From Spirosoma radiotolerans (GTDB lineage: Bacteria > Bacteroidota > Bacteroidia > Cytophagales > Spirosomataceae): a DNA stretch of 64,000 nucleotides. The stretch spans positions 124,001 through 188,000 of the forward strand of contig NZ_CP010429.1 in the NCBI RefSeq assembly GCF_000974425.1, in the 5' to 3' direction. A program made the translations under genes and the position numbers. The notes under the pieces are model-generated. The model was not told the DNA's origin. It saw only the letters and a program-made list of their open reading frames with translations, and ran no database searches. Position 1 is the first letter of the stretch. Each line of letters opens with the position of its first letter. Shown here piece by piece: positions 1 to 9,164 of this stretch.

Positions 1-837
1 TCTCCATATTATCCGAACAGTTATTATAGTTTGTTAGCTAGTCCAGATGATAATTATAAAAATCCACTAGAGAAAATTACTAGGAAAATAAGAGATAAGT
101 ATGCCGTTAGTTCAAAGGGTTTATTAGGAAAACTTCTTTATAAATTTTATCCTAATGAAACTATAATGAGCTTAGCGCAGGCAAAGATTAAATCTACAAC
201 CCGCATTTTAGATGTCGGTTGTGGTAAAGGTCAATTGCTTTATAGTCTTAGAGAATTAGGGTATGAAAACCTACTAGGCGTGGACCCTTATCTTGAACAA
301 GATATAAAATATTCGAACGGACTTGCTATACAAAAGAAGCCTATTGATCAGATAGAAGGCGAATGGGATTTAATTATGCTTCATCATGTAATCGAGCATT
401 TGGAATCTCCTGCGCTAACGCTTCAAGTTATAGACAAGCATTTATCAAAAGATGGAATATGCCTTATACGAACTCCAATAGTTCCATGCTTAGTTTGGGA
501 TCAATATAATTCAGATTGGATTCAACTTGATGCCCCTAGACATCTAACAATATTTAGTGTCTTAGGTATAAAATGTCTATTAGAAAATACAAATCTTAGA
601 ATTGACAAAGCTTTCTATGATTCGACTACCTTGCAATTTTGGGGAAGCGAACAATACAAAAACGATATATCTCTTTGGGCGGAAAATTCTTATCGTATCA
701 ATGCAGAAAAATCTATTTTTAGCAAAGAAGTAATTAAAGATTTTCAACGTCAAACTACTAACTTAAATAAGATGTCCGCTCTTGAAGGAAATAAAGGAGC
801 GGATCAGATAGTTATATATTTGACACATAAATCATAA
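1..837 (+). CDS. Class I SAM-dependent methyltransferase (5' partial)
   Basis: The reading frame is open to the first base of the window, so the gene starts upstream; an in-frame TTG at 31 is not a convincing start because the preceding residues (PYYPNSYYS) resemble the conserved lead-in of methyltransferases from polysaccharide clusters. The glycine-rich SAM-binding motif ILDVGCGKGQ follows, then a conserved HHVIEHL segment typical of the Methyltransf_11/23 group. The family transfers methyl groups from S-adenosylmethionine; the substrate cannot be told from sequence, but a sugar or lipid-linked glycan is likely because glycosyltransferase and polymerase genes follow closely. The next gene starts 16 bases downstream, suggesting one operon. 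The DNA is clearly AT-rich compared with the rest of the window. Confidence 0.85.
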   Translation, partial: SPYYPNSYYSLLASPDDNYKNPLEKITRKIRDKYAVSSKGLLGKLLYKFYPNETIMSLAQAKIKSTTRILDVGCGKGQLLYSLRELGYENLLGVDPYLEQDIKYSNGLAIQKKPIDQIEGEWDLIMLHHVIEHLESPALTLQVIDKHLSKDGICLIRTPIVPCLVWDQYNSDWIQLDAPRHLTIFSVLGIKCLLENTNLRIDKAFYDSTTLQFWGSEQYKNDISLWAENSYRINAEKSIFSKEVIKDFQRQTTNLNKMSALEGNKGADQIVIYLTHKS

Positions 838-853
838 TATAAATCATACTTTT

Positions 854-1876
854 ATGGTTTACATAATTATTTTAAATTACAACGGATGGCGAGATACTAT
901 CGAATGCTTAGAAAGCCTTCTGAAAATTGATAATTGCAACTTTAAAATAATTGTTATTGATAACCTATCAACTGATGATTCATTATCGAAAATTATAAGT
1001 TGGTCCAAGGATAAATTTTTAATTGATAGTTGTACAATAGAGTCGGAATTTGACTTGATGTATATAAAGCATGATTTTTCAGATAAATTAAGTGATTCGA
1101 GTTTAGGCGCAAAAAGCTACTCCTTCTACCAATCAAAACAAAATGGGGGCTACAGTGCTGGTAATAATAACGGCATCCGTCATGCAATGGAGAATTCGGA
1201 TGCTGAGTATATTTGGATATTGAACAATGATACAATAGTAGATAAAAATTCTCTTGGTGAAATGCTGAACGTGTATGCTTTAGCAGAAAAAAGAAAGTTG
1301 AAATTAGGAATCGTTGGTTGCAAGCTATTGTATTATAATAATCCTAATGTTATTCAGTGTCTAGGCGGAGTTTTATATAATCCCTATATAGGAATTATTC
1401 GCCAGGTGGGAAATAACGAGGCCGACACAGGAACAATAAAATATAACATTAAGCCTAAAGTAAGTTACATACCAGGTACATCTATGCTGGTATCCGTCAA
1501 TTTTGTAAAAGATGTGGGGTTATTAAGCGAGGAGTATTTCCTGTATTTTGAAGAGTTAGATTGGACTAAGCGAGGAGAGAAACGAGGTTGGCAGATTGAT
1601 TATACACTTGAAGCATTTGTTTTACATAAAGAAGGAGGTACAATAAATAAAGATAATTATTTGAATAAGAGTGCACTTTCTGATTACTGTTTTTTAAGAA
1701 GTAAACTACTTTATACCAGAAAATATGAAAATTCTTTTTGCAAAGTCACGATATTTCTTGGTGTTATTTTGAGTTTCTTGCTTCGTATTTATAAAGGTCA
1801 GTTTGATCGAATACTAACAATGGCTAGAATAGTTTTTAACCCAAATTCAAGATTTTTTCTACCTAAAATTGATTAA
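854..1876 (+). CDS. Glycosyltransferase family 2
   Basis: A 340-residue GT-A fold transferase. The N-terminus has the nucleotide-binding strand with NYNG (residues 8-11) and the DNxSTD motif (36-41), then NGGYSAGNNNGI (97-108) and the metal-binding DxD equivalent NND (124-126). This is the rhamnosyltransferase-like GT2 layout, which moves a sugar from a nucleotide donor to a lipid-linked glycan on the cytoplasmic side. The hydrophobic segment near residues 295-312 may hold it at the membrane. It lies in an AT-rich polysaccharide operon; the next start codon is 2 bases beyond its stop. Donor and acceptor sugars cannot be deduced. Confidence 0.9.
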   Translation: MVYIIILNYNGWRDTIECLESLLKIDNCNFKIIVIDNLSTDDSLSKIISWSKDKFLIDSCTIESEFDLMYIKHDFSDKLSDSSLGAKSYSFYQSKQNGGYSAGNNNGIRHAMENSDAEYIWILNNDTIVDKNSLGEMLNVYALAEKRKLKLGIVGCKLLYYNNPNVIQCLGGVLYNPYIGIIRQVGNNEADTGTIKYNIKPKVSYIPGTSMLVSVNFVKDVGLLSEEYFLYFEELDWTKRGEKRGWQIDYTLEAFVLHKEGGTINKDNYLNKSALSDYCFLRSKLLYTRKYENSFCKVTIFLGVILSFLLRIYKGQFDRILTMARIVFNPNSRFFLPKID

Positions 1877-1878
1877 CT

Positions 1879-3240
1879 GTGCTATGTTTTGACGCGTTAT
1901 TTGGAGCCGTAAGTGCAAATGGGTGGTTAATTATTTTATCACTTTTATTTATTGGACATTTTATATGGTCTTATTATAAGTATTGTTATCGGTTAGGATT
2001 TAAAATAGATTTTTGGCATTTTAATACGTTTCTATATTACATACTTCCTATACATATTATGTATCCTTTTGCGGCTTCAGAGTTCAATATTATTTCAACT
2101 GGGCCGGTTATTTCCTTAATTCAAGAATATGTAGAAAAAGCATATATACTCAGTATCACAGGTTATTTCTTTACTTATATTGGATTTTATGCCTGTAACA
2201 ATAGGTCTCTCGGTCATAAATTTCATCGTATTATAAATACATTTAGTCTTATTGGCGAAAAGTTGATTACACATGCTATTCAAAGTAAACCTATTATTTT
2301 ATTCTTGTCATGGGTACTTTCTTTGACTACTATTTTAGGTTTACTATATGCAATCGCTATTTTCGGTTTTTCTTTTAACTTACGTAGTGCTTTTTATGCG
2401 GAAAATTCTTTACTAAAGTCTTTTTTTAACCTTTGGACCGCATTATTTACGAATATATCGGGTTTTATTATTATTCGTTATTTACAAAAAAGAGAAAAGA
2501 TTTTTTTGTATATTTATATTTTTATAGCGGTTTTTGCTATTTTTAATGGAGCTAGAGGTACTCTTATAATTCCATTTTTAAATAGTTTTTTACTGTATCT
2601 AGTTGGGAAAAAAAATAATATAAAATTTAAATATTTTTTTTATTTAGGATCAGTAGCTTTATTTTTAATATTCGCCCTAGAAAATTTGCGAAGAGTGGAC
2701 CCTGTAAGCGAATCATTTTCAGCCATATACTCTTTCTTTTACGGTAATAGTTTTTCTGACGTTCGAGATTTTGCTTGGATTTTGGCGTATTGGGATGATA
2801 ATCTTCTCTTAGGTAAAAGCTATTTGTCGGCTTTTATGTCATTTATTCCCCGTTCGCTATCGGAATTTAGAAGTGTTTATGCTTTTGGAGTATATACTGA
2901 TTTGATGGTCGGTTTTGATCCAACATTGCATCCGGGTTTACGACCAGGGAGATTTGGAGAAATTTATTTTAATTTTGGCGTCTTAGGAATTGTTGTTCTA
3001 GGTTTTTTAGGAGGGTATGTTATGCGGTTGGCAGACATTAAAATAAAGAAGCTCGCTACCAAGCCTCGACAAAATTATATTGCAATGTATTCAACAACTT
3101 TTTTGACTTTCTTTATTAGTCAATTTTATATTACTGCAGGTTTTTGGTCATTTTATGTGCTTATATTAATATTAGCTGGTTCATTTCTTTTAAAACGTTT
3201 TATCGAAGCGTTAAGCTTGAATTCAAGTGTACATCATTAA
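1879..3240 (+). CDS. Wzy-like oligosaccharide repeat-unit polymerase
   Basis: A 453-residue very hydrophobic protein with about ten or more predicted membrane helices. A conserved short segment NGARG near residue 225 and a large loop near residues 270-375 fit the O-antigen/oligosaccharide repeat-unit polymerase family, which joins lipid-linked repeat units in the periplasm. Members are highly divergent, so the call rests on topology, size and neighbours (GT2 before, GT4 after) more than on motifs. The start is a GTG two bases after the previous stop; no ATG lies near the natural N-terminus, and translational coupling is likely. A Wzx flippase is not in the window, though such genes may lie upstream. 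Confidence 0.7.
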   Translation: MLCFDALFGAVSANGWLIILSLLFIGHFIWSYYKYCYRLGFKIDFWHFNTFLYYILPIHIMYPFAASEFNIISTGPVISLIQEYVEKAYILSITGYFFTYIGFYACNNRSLGHKFHRIINTFSLIGEKLITHAIQSKPIILFLSWVLSLTTILGLLYAIAIFGFSFNLRSAFYAENSLLKSFFNLWTALFTNISGFIIIRYLQKREKIFLYIYIFIAVFAIFNGARGTLIIPFLNSFLLYLVGKKNNIKFKYFFYLGSVALFLIFALENLRRVDPVSESFSAIYSFFYGNSFSDVRDFAWILAYWDDNLLLGKSYLSAFMSFIPRSLSEFRSVYAFGVYTDLMVGFDPTLHPGLRPGRFGEIYFNFGVLGIVVLGFLGGYVMRLADIKIKKLATKPRQNYIAMYSTTFLTFFISQFYITAGFWSFYVLILILAGSFLLKRFIEALSLNSSVHH

Positions 3241-3252
3241 TGACATATCATA

Positions 3253-4368
3253 ATGGTAGGCAAAGTTTTTGTTGTAGATGCACGGATGATATTAAATTCT
3301 GGTATAGGTATATATATTGAGAATTTCGTAAAAGGTCTGGCAAACACAGGTAAATATTCTATAGTGCTACTTGGCTCGGAAAAGGAATTATCTTCTGTGT
3401 TTGATAATAATCATTATTATAAAATAATAGATATAGATGTACCTATATATTCAATTCTAGAGCAACTATATTTGCCATTTGTTGTACCCAAATGTGACAT
3501 ATTTTGGAGTCCTCATTATAACATTCCTCTACTGCCTATACGTGCAAAAAAAAGACTTGTCACAATTCATGACACTTATCATATAACGTTTGGAAACACT
3601 TTAGGTCCTTTTAAGCGTCTATATGCCAAACTTATGTTGAAGATAGCTGTCGCTCTCTCTGATATAGTTTTTACAGTTTCAGAATTTTCTAGGTCAGAGA
3701 TATACAGGCATGTTAATACTAAAAAAAATATAATTTCAATATATAATGGAATTGATTTAAATAAGTTTTCTATCAATAACAACAGCCATATAGTATATAA
3801 AGTAAGAGAAAAGTTATCGCTTCCTCATAAATATATATTATTTGTCGGTAACGTAAAACCCAATAAGAACATAGTGAGGCTGTTATTAGCTTTTAAAAAA
3901 CTCATAAGTAAAGACTTTAACTATTGTTTGGTTATAGTAGGTAAGAAAGAAGGCTTTATAAATGGTGATGAAGAAGTATTTGACTTACTAAAGAATGATG
4001 AAATACTGAGCAGTCGCGTAACATTTACTGGGTACGTCGACATTATGGATCTTCCAATATTATATCAATCTGCAGCAGTACTAGCCTTTCCATCTATATA
4101 TGAAGGCTTTGGCTTACCTCCTTTGGAAGCCATGGCTTGTGGTTGCCCAGTAATTGTTTCTTCAACGTCAAGCTTGCCTGAAGTTTGTGGAGAGAAAGCT
4201 GCTCTTTATATAAACCCCTTAGAGGTAGATAGTATTGCAGATGGATTACAAAGTGTTTTATTAAATGAAAACATTAGGAAACAACTTATACTTGAAGGTA
4301 GCCTCAGGTGTAAAGAATTCTCTTGGAGCAAATCCGTATCAAAGTTTATTGTTAGTATTGAGCGTTAG
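3253..4368 (+). CDS. Glycosyltransferase family 4 (GT-B)
   Basis: A 371-residue retaining glycosyltransferase. The C-terminal donor domain starts with FVGNVKPNKN (about 197-206) and contains the family motif EGFGLPPLE (284-292), an E-x7-E pair, followed by GCPV. The N-terminal half has HDTYH (106-110), usual in mannosyl/rhamnosyl transferases of this family. It should transfer a nucleotide-activated sugar to a growing lipid-linked oligosaccharide in the cytoplasm. It starts 13 bases after the polymerase stop, in the same direction, and shares the AT-rich composition of the cluster. The exact sugar cannot be assigned. Confidence 0.92.
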   Translation: MVGKVFVVDARMILNSGIGIYIENFVKGLANTGKYSIVLLGSEKELSSVFDNNHYYKIIDIDVPIYSILEQLYLPFVVPKCDIFWSPHYNIPLLPIRAKKRLVTIHDTYHITFGNTLGPFKRLYAKLMLKIAVALSDIVFTVSEFSRSEIYRHVNTKKNIISIYNGIDLNKFSINNNSHIVYKVREKLSLPHKYILFVGNVKPNKNIVRLLLAFKKLISKDFNYCLVIVGKKEGFINGDEEVFDLLKNDEILSSRVTFTGYVDIMDLPILYQSAAVLAFPSIYEGFGLPPLEAMACGCPVIVSSTSSLPEVCGEKAALYINPLEVDSIADGLQSVLLNENIRKQLILEGSLRCKEFSWSKSVSKFIVSIER

Positions 4369-4388
4369 TAGAGATTAAATTATTCAGT

Positions 4389-6320
4389 ATGAAAAAAATA
4401 TTATTTTTAGTTCTCTTGACCAGCTCTTTGTTTGCTCAGGTACCTACTAATTTAAATAATCTAAAAGCATATATTAATCAAAAGTTAGGGCCGGCTCATA
4501 ATGCCCAAGTTTCAAATCAGAAAATACAAGATATTACTTCGGAAATTACTGATCAGCTGATTGCTATCGATCAGTCTAAAATCTCAACGATCAGCTTGAG
4601 TGCCTTACGGTCTTTAAAGAGCAATGGACCAGCAGCAGTTTATATATTAGATGCTGGTAAACAGGGTCAATTTTTACTTGATGTTACTGATAATACAACC
4701 GTTGATAATTCAGCAACTGTCATTGTAACTGCAAAAGGACAAAGATATAAACGAGACATACATATTGTTCGAGTTAAGCAGTTTGGTGCAAAGGGCGACC
4801 GAGTTACAGATGACACTCAGGCAATTAGATTAGCCATGAACTATTGTAAAGCGCTGAAGAAGGCAGTTTTGGTTTTTGAACATAATGCGTCTTATAAGAT
4901 AACAGGCACAGTTTTGTATGACTTATCAGCACAATCACGTATAAGGAACAACGATTACTCTCTTACAATACAAGGAAATAATGCGACAATATGGGTAGTG
5001 GGGACTACTAATTCCTTCTGGGCTTTCAATTTTACTTTTTCTCCTCAGCCAGAGCAAGACGCAAAGTTGCAAATTAATGATCTGTGGTTTCAAACTGACA
5101 ACGTAAACCGTCCAAACGGTATATTAACAAAATATGCTCATTTCTTTGAAATTCATAATGTTGTTTTCTTTCAACTATGGAAAGGTTTTAGAATTGAGAA
5201 TGCCGGTATGAGTGCGGTAACTAATACATACGCTTTTGGCTGTCAAACGGGGTTCGATTCGGAGCTTAATCGGGACACTAAATTTGATAATTGTCTAGCA
5301 TTTGGTTGTGAGACAGGCTTCTTCGCTGAAGGTGCCAACGATGGAGGGGGAGCTGGTGGATTAGGCATTGTGAATTGTTATGGAATTAATAATGGCGTTA
5401 ATTTTAATCTTAGACGATTACAAACCGCTAAGTTCACCAATATTGTAAGTGATGTACCAGTAAATAAGGGGATTTTAATTGAGTCTTGTAATTTTCTTCA
5501 GGTTAATAATGTATTGTGTGGTCCTAACCAGAAAGGTAGCAAAATTGCCTTTCACGTAACAAAAGCTAGTAATGGTACCGATAATGATTACTGTCAATTC
5601 AATTCTGTTATTGCTGAGAATGAGATTGTGTTTGATCATTCAAATTACTCGTCTGTTTCAAACTTAGTAAGCACTCACGTTTTTAATTCAAGTTCTGGCG
5701 CTGCTTTCGATATTTCAAACTCTACCGAGTTGACTATCAATAATGCTAAATTTCGCGATTTATCTTCAGCTAATTCATTACGTGTTCGGCCAAATTCTTC
5801 TCGTATAGTATTTAATGCTGGTGAGTATGACAAGAGACTATATATTGAAGGTGTTAACCGGCTTGGTAACAACATCATAAACGGAAGTATAATGAAAGAA
5901 GATGTATTTTTTGAAAATGCTCCTCTTAATAACGAATCTGGTTATTATTATTTATCTAATAAAGTCAAAACAATCAAAGGAGGTTTTTTGCTTCCCAATA
6001 TTGTATTAAAAGAGACTCCTATGGCTAAAGCTGGACAGGTGATAAACTTCGATATAAATGCAGTGATAAAGCGGCCTAGTATAGGAGGTGCATATAAAGC
6101 AACATTTGTATCTAGTAATGGTATTTTTGGTTCTTTTGGGACAACGGTCATTGAAGTGATACGAAATTATGATAATACCCAAGCGGCCATCACTAGCAAT
6201 ATACCCTCATCCAGCGTTCAAATTACAATCCCATCAAATAACATTATTCGTTTTACATGTAATGCCACTAATGCAGGCACAATAGCAAAGTTAACTTTAA
6301 TATATGTAGAGGAAATATAA
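4389..6320 (+). CDS. Secreted right-handed beta-helix protein (pectate lyase 3-like)
   Basis: A 643-residue exported protein. Residues 1-16 form a clear signal peptide ending at LFAQ. The segment QFGAKGD (131-137) followed by DDTQAI (141-146) is the signature opening of the pectate_lyase_3/glycosyl hydrolase 28-like beta-helix fold, which also occurs in phage tail spikes and polysaccharide epimerases or lyases. Several later segments have the short beta-strand and asparagine-rich turns of such a helix. It follows the glycosyltransferases by 20 bases, so it may process or bind the polysaccharide made by this operon. No catalytic residues can be assigned with confidence; enzymatic and purely structural roles are both possible. 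Confidence 0.75.
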   Translation: MKKILFLVLLTSSLFAQVPTNLNNLKAYINQKLGPAHNAQVSNQKIQDITSEITDQLIAIDQSKISTISLSALRSLKSNGPAAVYILDAGKQGQFLLDVTDNTTVDNSATVIVTAKGQRYKRDIHIVRVKQFGAKGDRVTDDTQAIRLAMNYCKALKKAVLVFEHNASYKITGTVLYDLSAQSRIRNNDYSLTIQGNNATIWVVGTTNSFWAFNFTFSPQPEQDAKLQINDLWFQTDNVNRPNGILTKYAHFFEIHNVVFFQLWKGFRIENAGMSAVTNTYAFGCQTGFDSELNRDTKFDNCLAFGCETGFFAEGANDGGGAGGLGIVNCYGINNGVNFNLRRLQTAKFTNIVSDVPVNKGILIESCNFLQVNNVLCGPNQKGSKIAFHVTKASNGTDNDYCQFNSVIAENEIVFDHSNYSSVSNLVSTHVFNSSSGAAFDISNSTELTINNAKFRDLSSANSLRVRPNSSRIVFNAGEYDKRLYIEGVNRLGNNIINGSIMKEDVFFENAPLNNESGYYYLSNKVKTIKGGFLLPNIVLKETPMAKAGQVINFDINAVIKRPSIGGAYKATFVSSNGIFGSFGTTVIEVIRNYDNTQAAITSNIPSSSVQITIPSNNIIRFTCNATNAGTIAKLTLIYVEEI

Positions 6321-6697
6321 GTATTGGTGATGGAGCCATTCTGACTCGTCAAAATTCGAGCCATTATTACTATAAGCTTGGATAATTTGAAAAATCATAT
6401 AAAATCTAGTAATACAAAGTAGTTTGGTGCTAATTATAGTTGTATAACAGGATAAGGTGTATATTCTTTTGTATATATGATTCGTATTTTTGTCTATAAA
6501 TAGGGAGAGGACTATATTTGTTAACTGTAATGCTATTTTTTTAACAAGTTGGCATTCCATTTGATAGGCATATTACGTCGATGACTGAATACTGAGTGTA
6601 TTAGACGATTTACATTGTATGTAGCCATCGAATAGAGAAAAATAAAATGTCACCCTGTTCTTTATAGTGCGTCAACAATATAAATAGCTTTGTACGT
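6321..6697 (+). other. AT-rich intergenic region, no gene
   Basis: This 377-base gap separates the beta-helix gene from the repeat-protein gene. A minus-strand open frame of 87 codons exists but has no recognisable features and runs into the end of the upstream gene, so it is not called. The only signal I see is a TAnnTTTG element just before the next start. Confidence 0.5.
6685..6692 (+). promoter_or_regulatory. Possible -7 element TAGCTTTG
   Basis: Matches the Bacteroidota -7 consensus TAnnTTTG. It ends five bases before the ATG at 6698, so it would yield a leaderless or nearly leaderless transcript. No good -33 TTTG is seen at the usual distance, so this is tentative. Confidence 0.3.
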
Positions 6698-8602
6698 ATG
6701 AAAATTTTTACGTTTGTTGTTTTTGTTAGCCTTTTTGTAGCCAGCCCAATTTTTGCTCAGACTAACTACGTTTCTACTACTCCTTCATCAACAACTCCAG
6801 GAGCCGACAATACATTGGTTGGTATTGGTGCTGGTAACACAAACATGAGCGGTGCTAGCAATCTAATGATTGGTAGAGGAAGTGGTACAATGAACATGGC
6901 AGGAACTCAGAATGCTTTTATTGGCGCCATGGCCGGATATAGTAACTCTTCAGGTCAAAACAACTCATTCTTTGGGTTCAGTAGTGGATATTCCAATACT
7001 ATAGGAAATGGTAATACATTTCTTGGAGGCTATACAGGTTATCAAAATACCAGTGGTTACAATAATGTTTTTACTGGCCAATCAGCAGGTCGTTTCAATA
7101 CCACTGGCAATAACAATGCTTTTTTTGGGACAGGATCTGGATATAGTAACACAGAGGGTGGAGATAATGTGTTTGTGGGCTCTGATGCTGGAGGGACCAA
7201 TTCAACAGGTAGCTATAATACTTTTTTGGGGTCCTTATCTGGAAGTGCCAATACTACGGGTGCTAAGAACATATTTGTAGGTTATAAAGCAGGAGTTACT
7301 AATTCAACGGGTATAAATAATGCTTTTATTGGTTATACTTCAGGATATAGCAATACATCTGGTAGTGAATCTGTATATATAGGTATTGGGGCAGGATATA
7401 ATAATACCACAGCTAATTACAACCTTTTTTTGGGTAACTTAAGTGGCTATTCCAATACCACTGGAGAACTAAATACTTTTATTGGAAATGCCTCTGGGTA
7501 TTTCAATGAAACAGGAACAAATAATACTTTTATAGGGCATGATGCCGGACGTAGCAATGTGAATGGTGGATATAATTTATTTCTTGGTACAAGAGCGGGT
7601 TACAATAATAGCACAGGTGGATATAATTTATTTTTTGGTAACTTAACCGGATACTATAACCAAGGCGGAAATTTTAATGCATTTGTAGGTAGTGGTGCCG
7701 GCCATCGTAATCAAACAGGTTCCAGTAACACCTATATTGGACAAGATGCAGGTATCAACGGAAACACGGCTGGAGATAATGTCGCGATCGGTAGAGACGC
7801 AGGAGCGCAAAATGTAAGTGGAAGCTTTAATACTTTTATCGGCCGAAGTGCAGGTGTCTCCGCGTCTAACAATAATTTAACTAATGCTACTGCTATTGGC
7901 GCTAATGCCCAAGTAGCTGTAAGTAATGCCCTTGTTCTTGGCAACAATGCTAACGTTGGTATTGGTAACACTGCTCCTAAAGCAAAGCTTGAAATTACTT
8001 CATCGACGTCTGGCGTGAGCGGTCTACGGCTTACTAATTTAACGAGCGCAACTTCCACAAGCTTAGTAAACCAAACTAAATTCTTAACTGTAAACGCCCA
8101 GGGCGATGTCGTACTTGGTAGTACGAGCGGAAGCGGTGCCCGGATAGCTGCAGATGCGGATGGAAGCCAATGGAAAACTGAAGGCAATAATATTAAAAAT
8201 ATAAATGAAGGCGGTGTTATCATTGGTAATGGCATTCAACAGACTCCCGCTGGTTATCGGCTGTATGTTTCCGATGGCGTTTTAACGGAGAAAGTTAAGG
8301 TAGCTATCAAAACGACTGACGACTGGTCGGATAAAGTATTCGAACGTAATTACAAGCTGAAAAGCTTGTCAACGGTTGAAACGTATATCAATAAAAATCA
8401 GCACCTGCCTGGACTGCCTTCTGCAGAAGAGGTTGTGAAAGAAGGAGTTGACGTTGGCGCAATGGAAGCTAAGTTGCTGGAAAAGGTCGAAGAGCTTACG
8501 CTTTACATGATTCAGCTGAAAAAAGAGAACGACGCGCTAAAGCGCCAGAGTGTGCGCATGCAAAAGCGTATCAATTCGTTACAACGTCTAAACCATAAGT
8601 AA
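6698..8602 (+). CDS. Secreted 17-residue-repeat protein with C-terminal coiled coil
   Basis: A 634-residue exported protein. Residues 1-21 are a signal peptide (ends FAQ). Residues 36-392 are 21 near-consecutive 17-residue units of the type NxFxGxxxGYxNTTG, giving a 51-base DNA period; such Gly/Asn-rich units are expected to form a beta-roll or beta-solenoid like the heads of trimeric adhesins. Residues near 400-430 keep a YadA-head-like pattern (AIGANA, VLGNNA). The C-terminal 200 residues contain a segment common in Bacteroidota tail-fibre-like surface proteins (LPGLPSAEEV) and a heptad coiled coil at about 586-625, suggesting oligomerisation. The first 1.3 kb is AT-rich; the last 0.6 kb is host-like. 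It is followed by a T9SS-sorted protein 1 base after its stop codon. Confidence 0.75.
   Translation: MKIFTFVVFVSLFVASPIFAQTNYVSTTPSSTTPGADNTLVGIGAGNTNMSGASNLMIGRGSGTMNMAGTQNAFIGAMAGYSNSSGQNNSFFGFSSGYSNTIGNGNTFLGGYTGYQNTSGYNNVFTGQSAGRFNTTGNNNAFFGTGSGYSNTEGGDNVFVGSDAGGTNSTGSYNTFLGSLSGSANTTGAKNIFVGYKAGVTNSTGINNAFIGYTSGYSNTSGSESVYIGIGAGYNNTTANYNLFLGNLSGYSNTTGELNTFIGNASGYFNETGTNNTFIGHDAGRSNVNGGYNLFLGTRAGYNNSTGGYNLFFGNLTGYYNQGGNFNAFVGSGAGHRNQTGSSNTYIGQDAGINGNTAGDNVAIGRDAGAQNVSGSFNTFIGRSAGVSASNNNLTNATAIGANAQVAVSNALVLGNNANVGIGNTAPKAKLEITSSTSGVSGLRLTNLTSATSTSLVNQTKFLTVNAQGDVVLGSTSGSGARIAADADGSQWKTEGNNIKNINEGGVIIGNGIQQTPAGYRLYVSDGVLTEKVKVAIKTTDDWSDKVFERNYKLKSLSTVETYINKNQHLPGLPSAEEVVKEGVDVGAMEAKLLEKVEELTLYMIQLKKENDALKRQSVRMQKRINSLQRLNHK
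6803..7873 (+). repeat. 21 tandem 51-bp coding repeats
   Basis: The translated units are 17 residues each, with N at position 3, F/Y/I at 5, G at 7, A/S-G at 10-11 and N-T/S-T/S-G at 14-17. The protein period is exact except for one possible single-residue offset near unit 19. The DNA copies are diverged, so the array is old or under selection for diversity. Confidence 0.85.
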
Positions 8603-8603
8603 C

Positions 8604-9128
8604 ATGCGCATTATATTGAGTATTGTCGGATGTTTATTGATGGTTAAGGCTGCAGCTCAGGAGATACGTAAGCAACAATATATTCAGCTTACTTACACGC
8701 CAAATAGAGCTTATGTTGAGCAGGCTACAGAAAAAATAGCCGCTGTCAATACGGTATTGGCCAGAACCACTGTCGAATACCGGGCAGGGCATACTATAGA
8801 GCTTCTTCCTGGTTTTGAAGCTAAGCAGGGTTCGGTGTTCACTGCCCATGTGCAGGAGGTGCATGACGCGAGCCTACGACTGGTGGCTTTCCCAAATCCA
8901 TTTGATAAATCCACAACGATTAGTTTTGATCTACCCGAAACTGGAGTAATCAACTTGTTTGTGGTTAATGAAAAGGGGCAAATTGTTGAGCATTTGCTGG
9001 AAAACAGCCAACTACCTGCTGGAAAGCACCAATTTGAGTGGAAGGCTGATGCTCATTCGTCTGGCATTTATATACCTGTATTAAAGACTGGGCGACAGCA
9101 AGTAAGCAGCCGAGTAGTAAAAAAATAA
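8604..9128 (+). CDS. Small secreted protein with type IX secretion sorting domain
   Basis: A 174-residue protein starting 1 base after the repeat-protein stop codon. Residues 1-19 are a signal peptide. Residues about 57-83 (AGHTIELLPGFEA) match the 3-coathanger stack domain often found before C-terminal sorting signals in Bacteroidota. Residues 91-174 form a T9SS type A sorting domain: FPNPF (96-100), an extended beta region, then GIYIPVLKTG and a basic end SRVVKK. The family is moved to the cell surface by the type IX system and usually attached to A-LPS. Its tight coupling to the repeat protein suggests that the two act together at the surface. A strong terminator overlaps its stop codon. 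Confidence 0.85.
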   Translation: MRIILSIVGCLLMVKAAAQEIRKQQYIQLTYTPNRAYVEQATEKIAAVNTVLARTTVEYRAGHTIELLPGFEAKQGSVFTAHVQEVHDASLRLVAFPNPFDKSTTISFDLPETGVINLFVVNEKGQIVEHLLENSQLPAGKHQFEWKADAHSSGIYIPVLKTGRQQVSSRVVKK

Positions 9129-9164
9129 AAGACAAAAGCCTGTGGAAACAGGCTTTTGTCTTTT
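9127..9164 (+). terminator. Rho-independent terminator
   Basis: A perfect 17-bp stem (9127-9143 with 9148-9164) around a GGAA loop; the 3' arm ends in TTTT. It begins inside the stop codon of the preceding gene and closes the surface-protein transcript. Confidence 0.9.

Noticed and set aside
6297..6560. Minus-strand open frame of 87 codons
   Set aside because: No family features, AT-rich chance frame, overlaps the end of the upstream gene.
6803..7873. Regular repeats considered as a CRISPR array
   Set aside because: The repeats are in frame, diverged and encode a continuous protein; there are no identical repeats with unique spacers.
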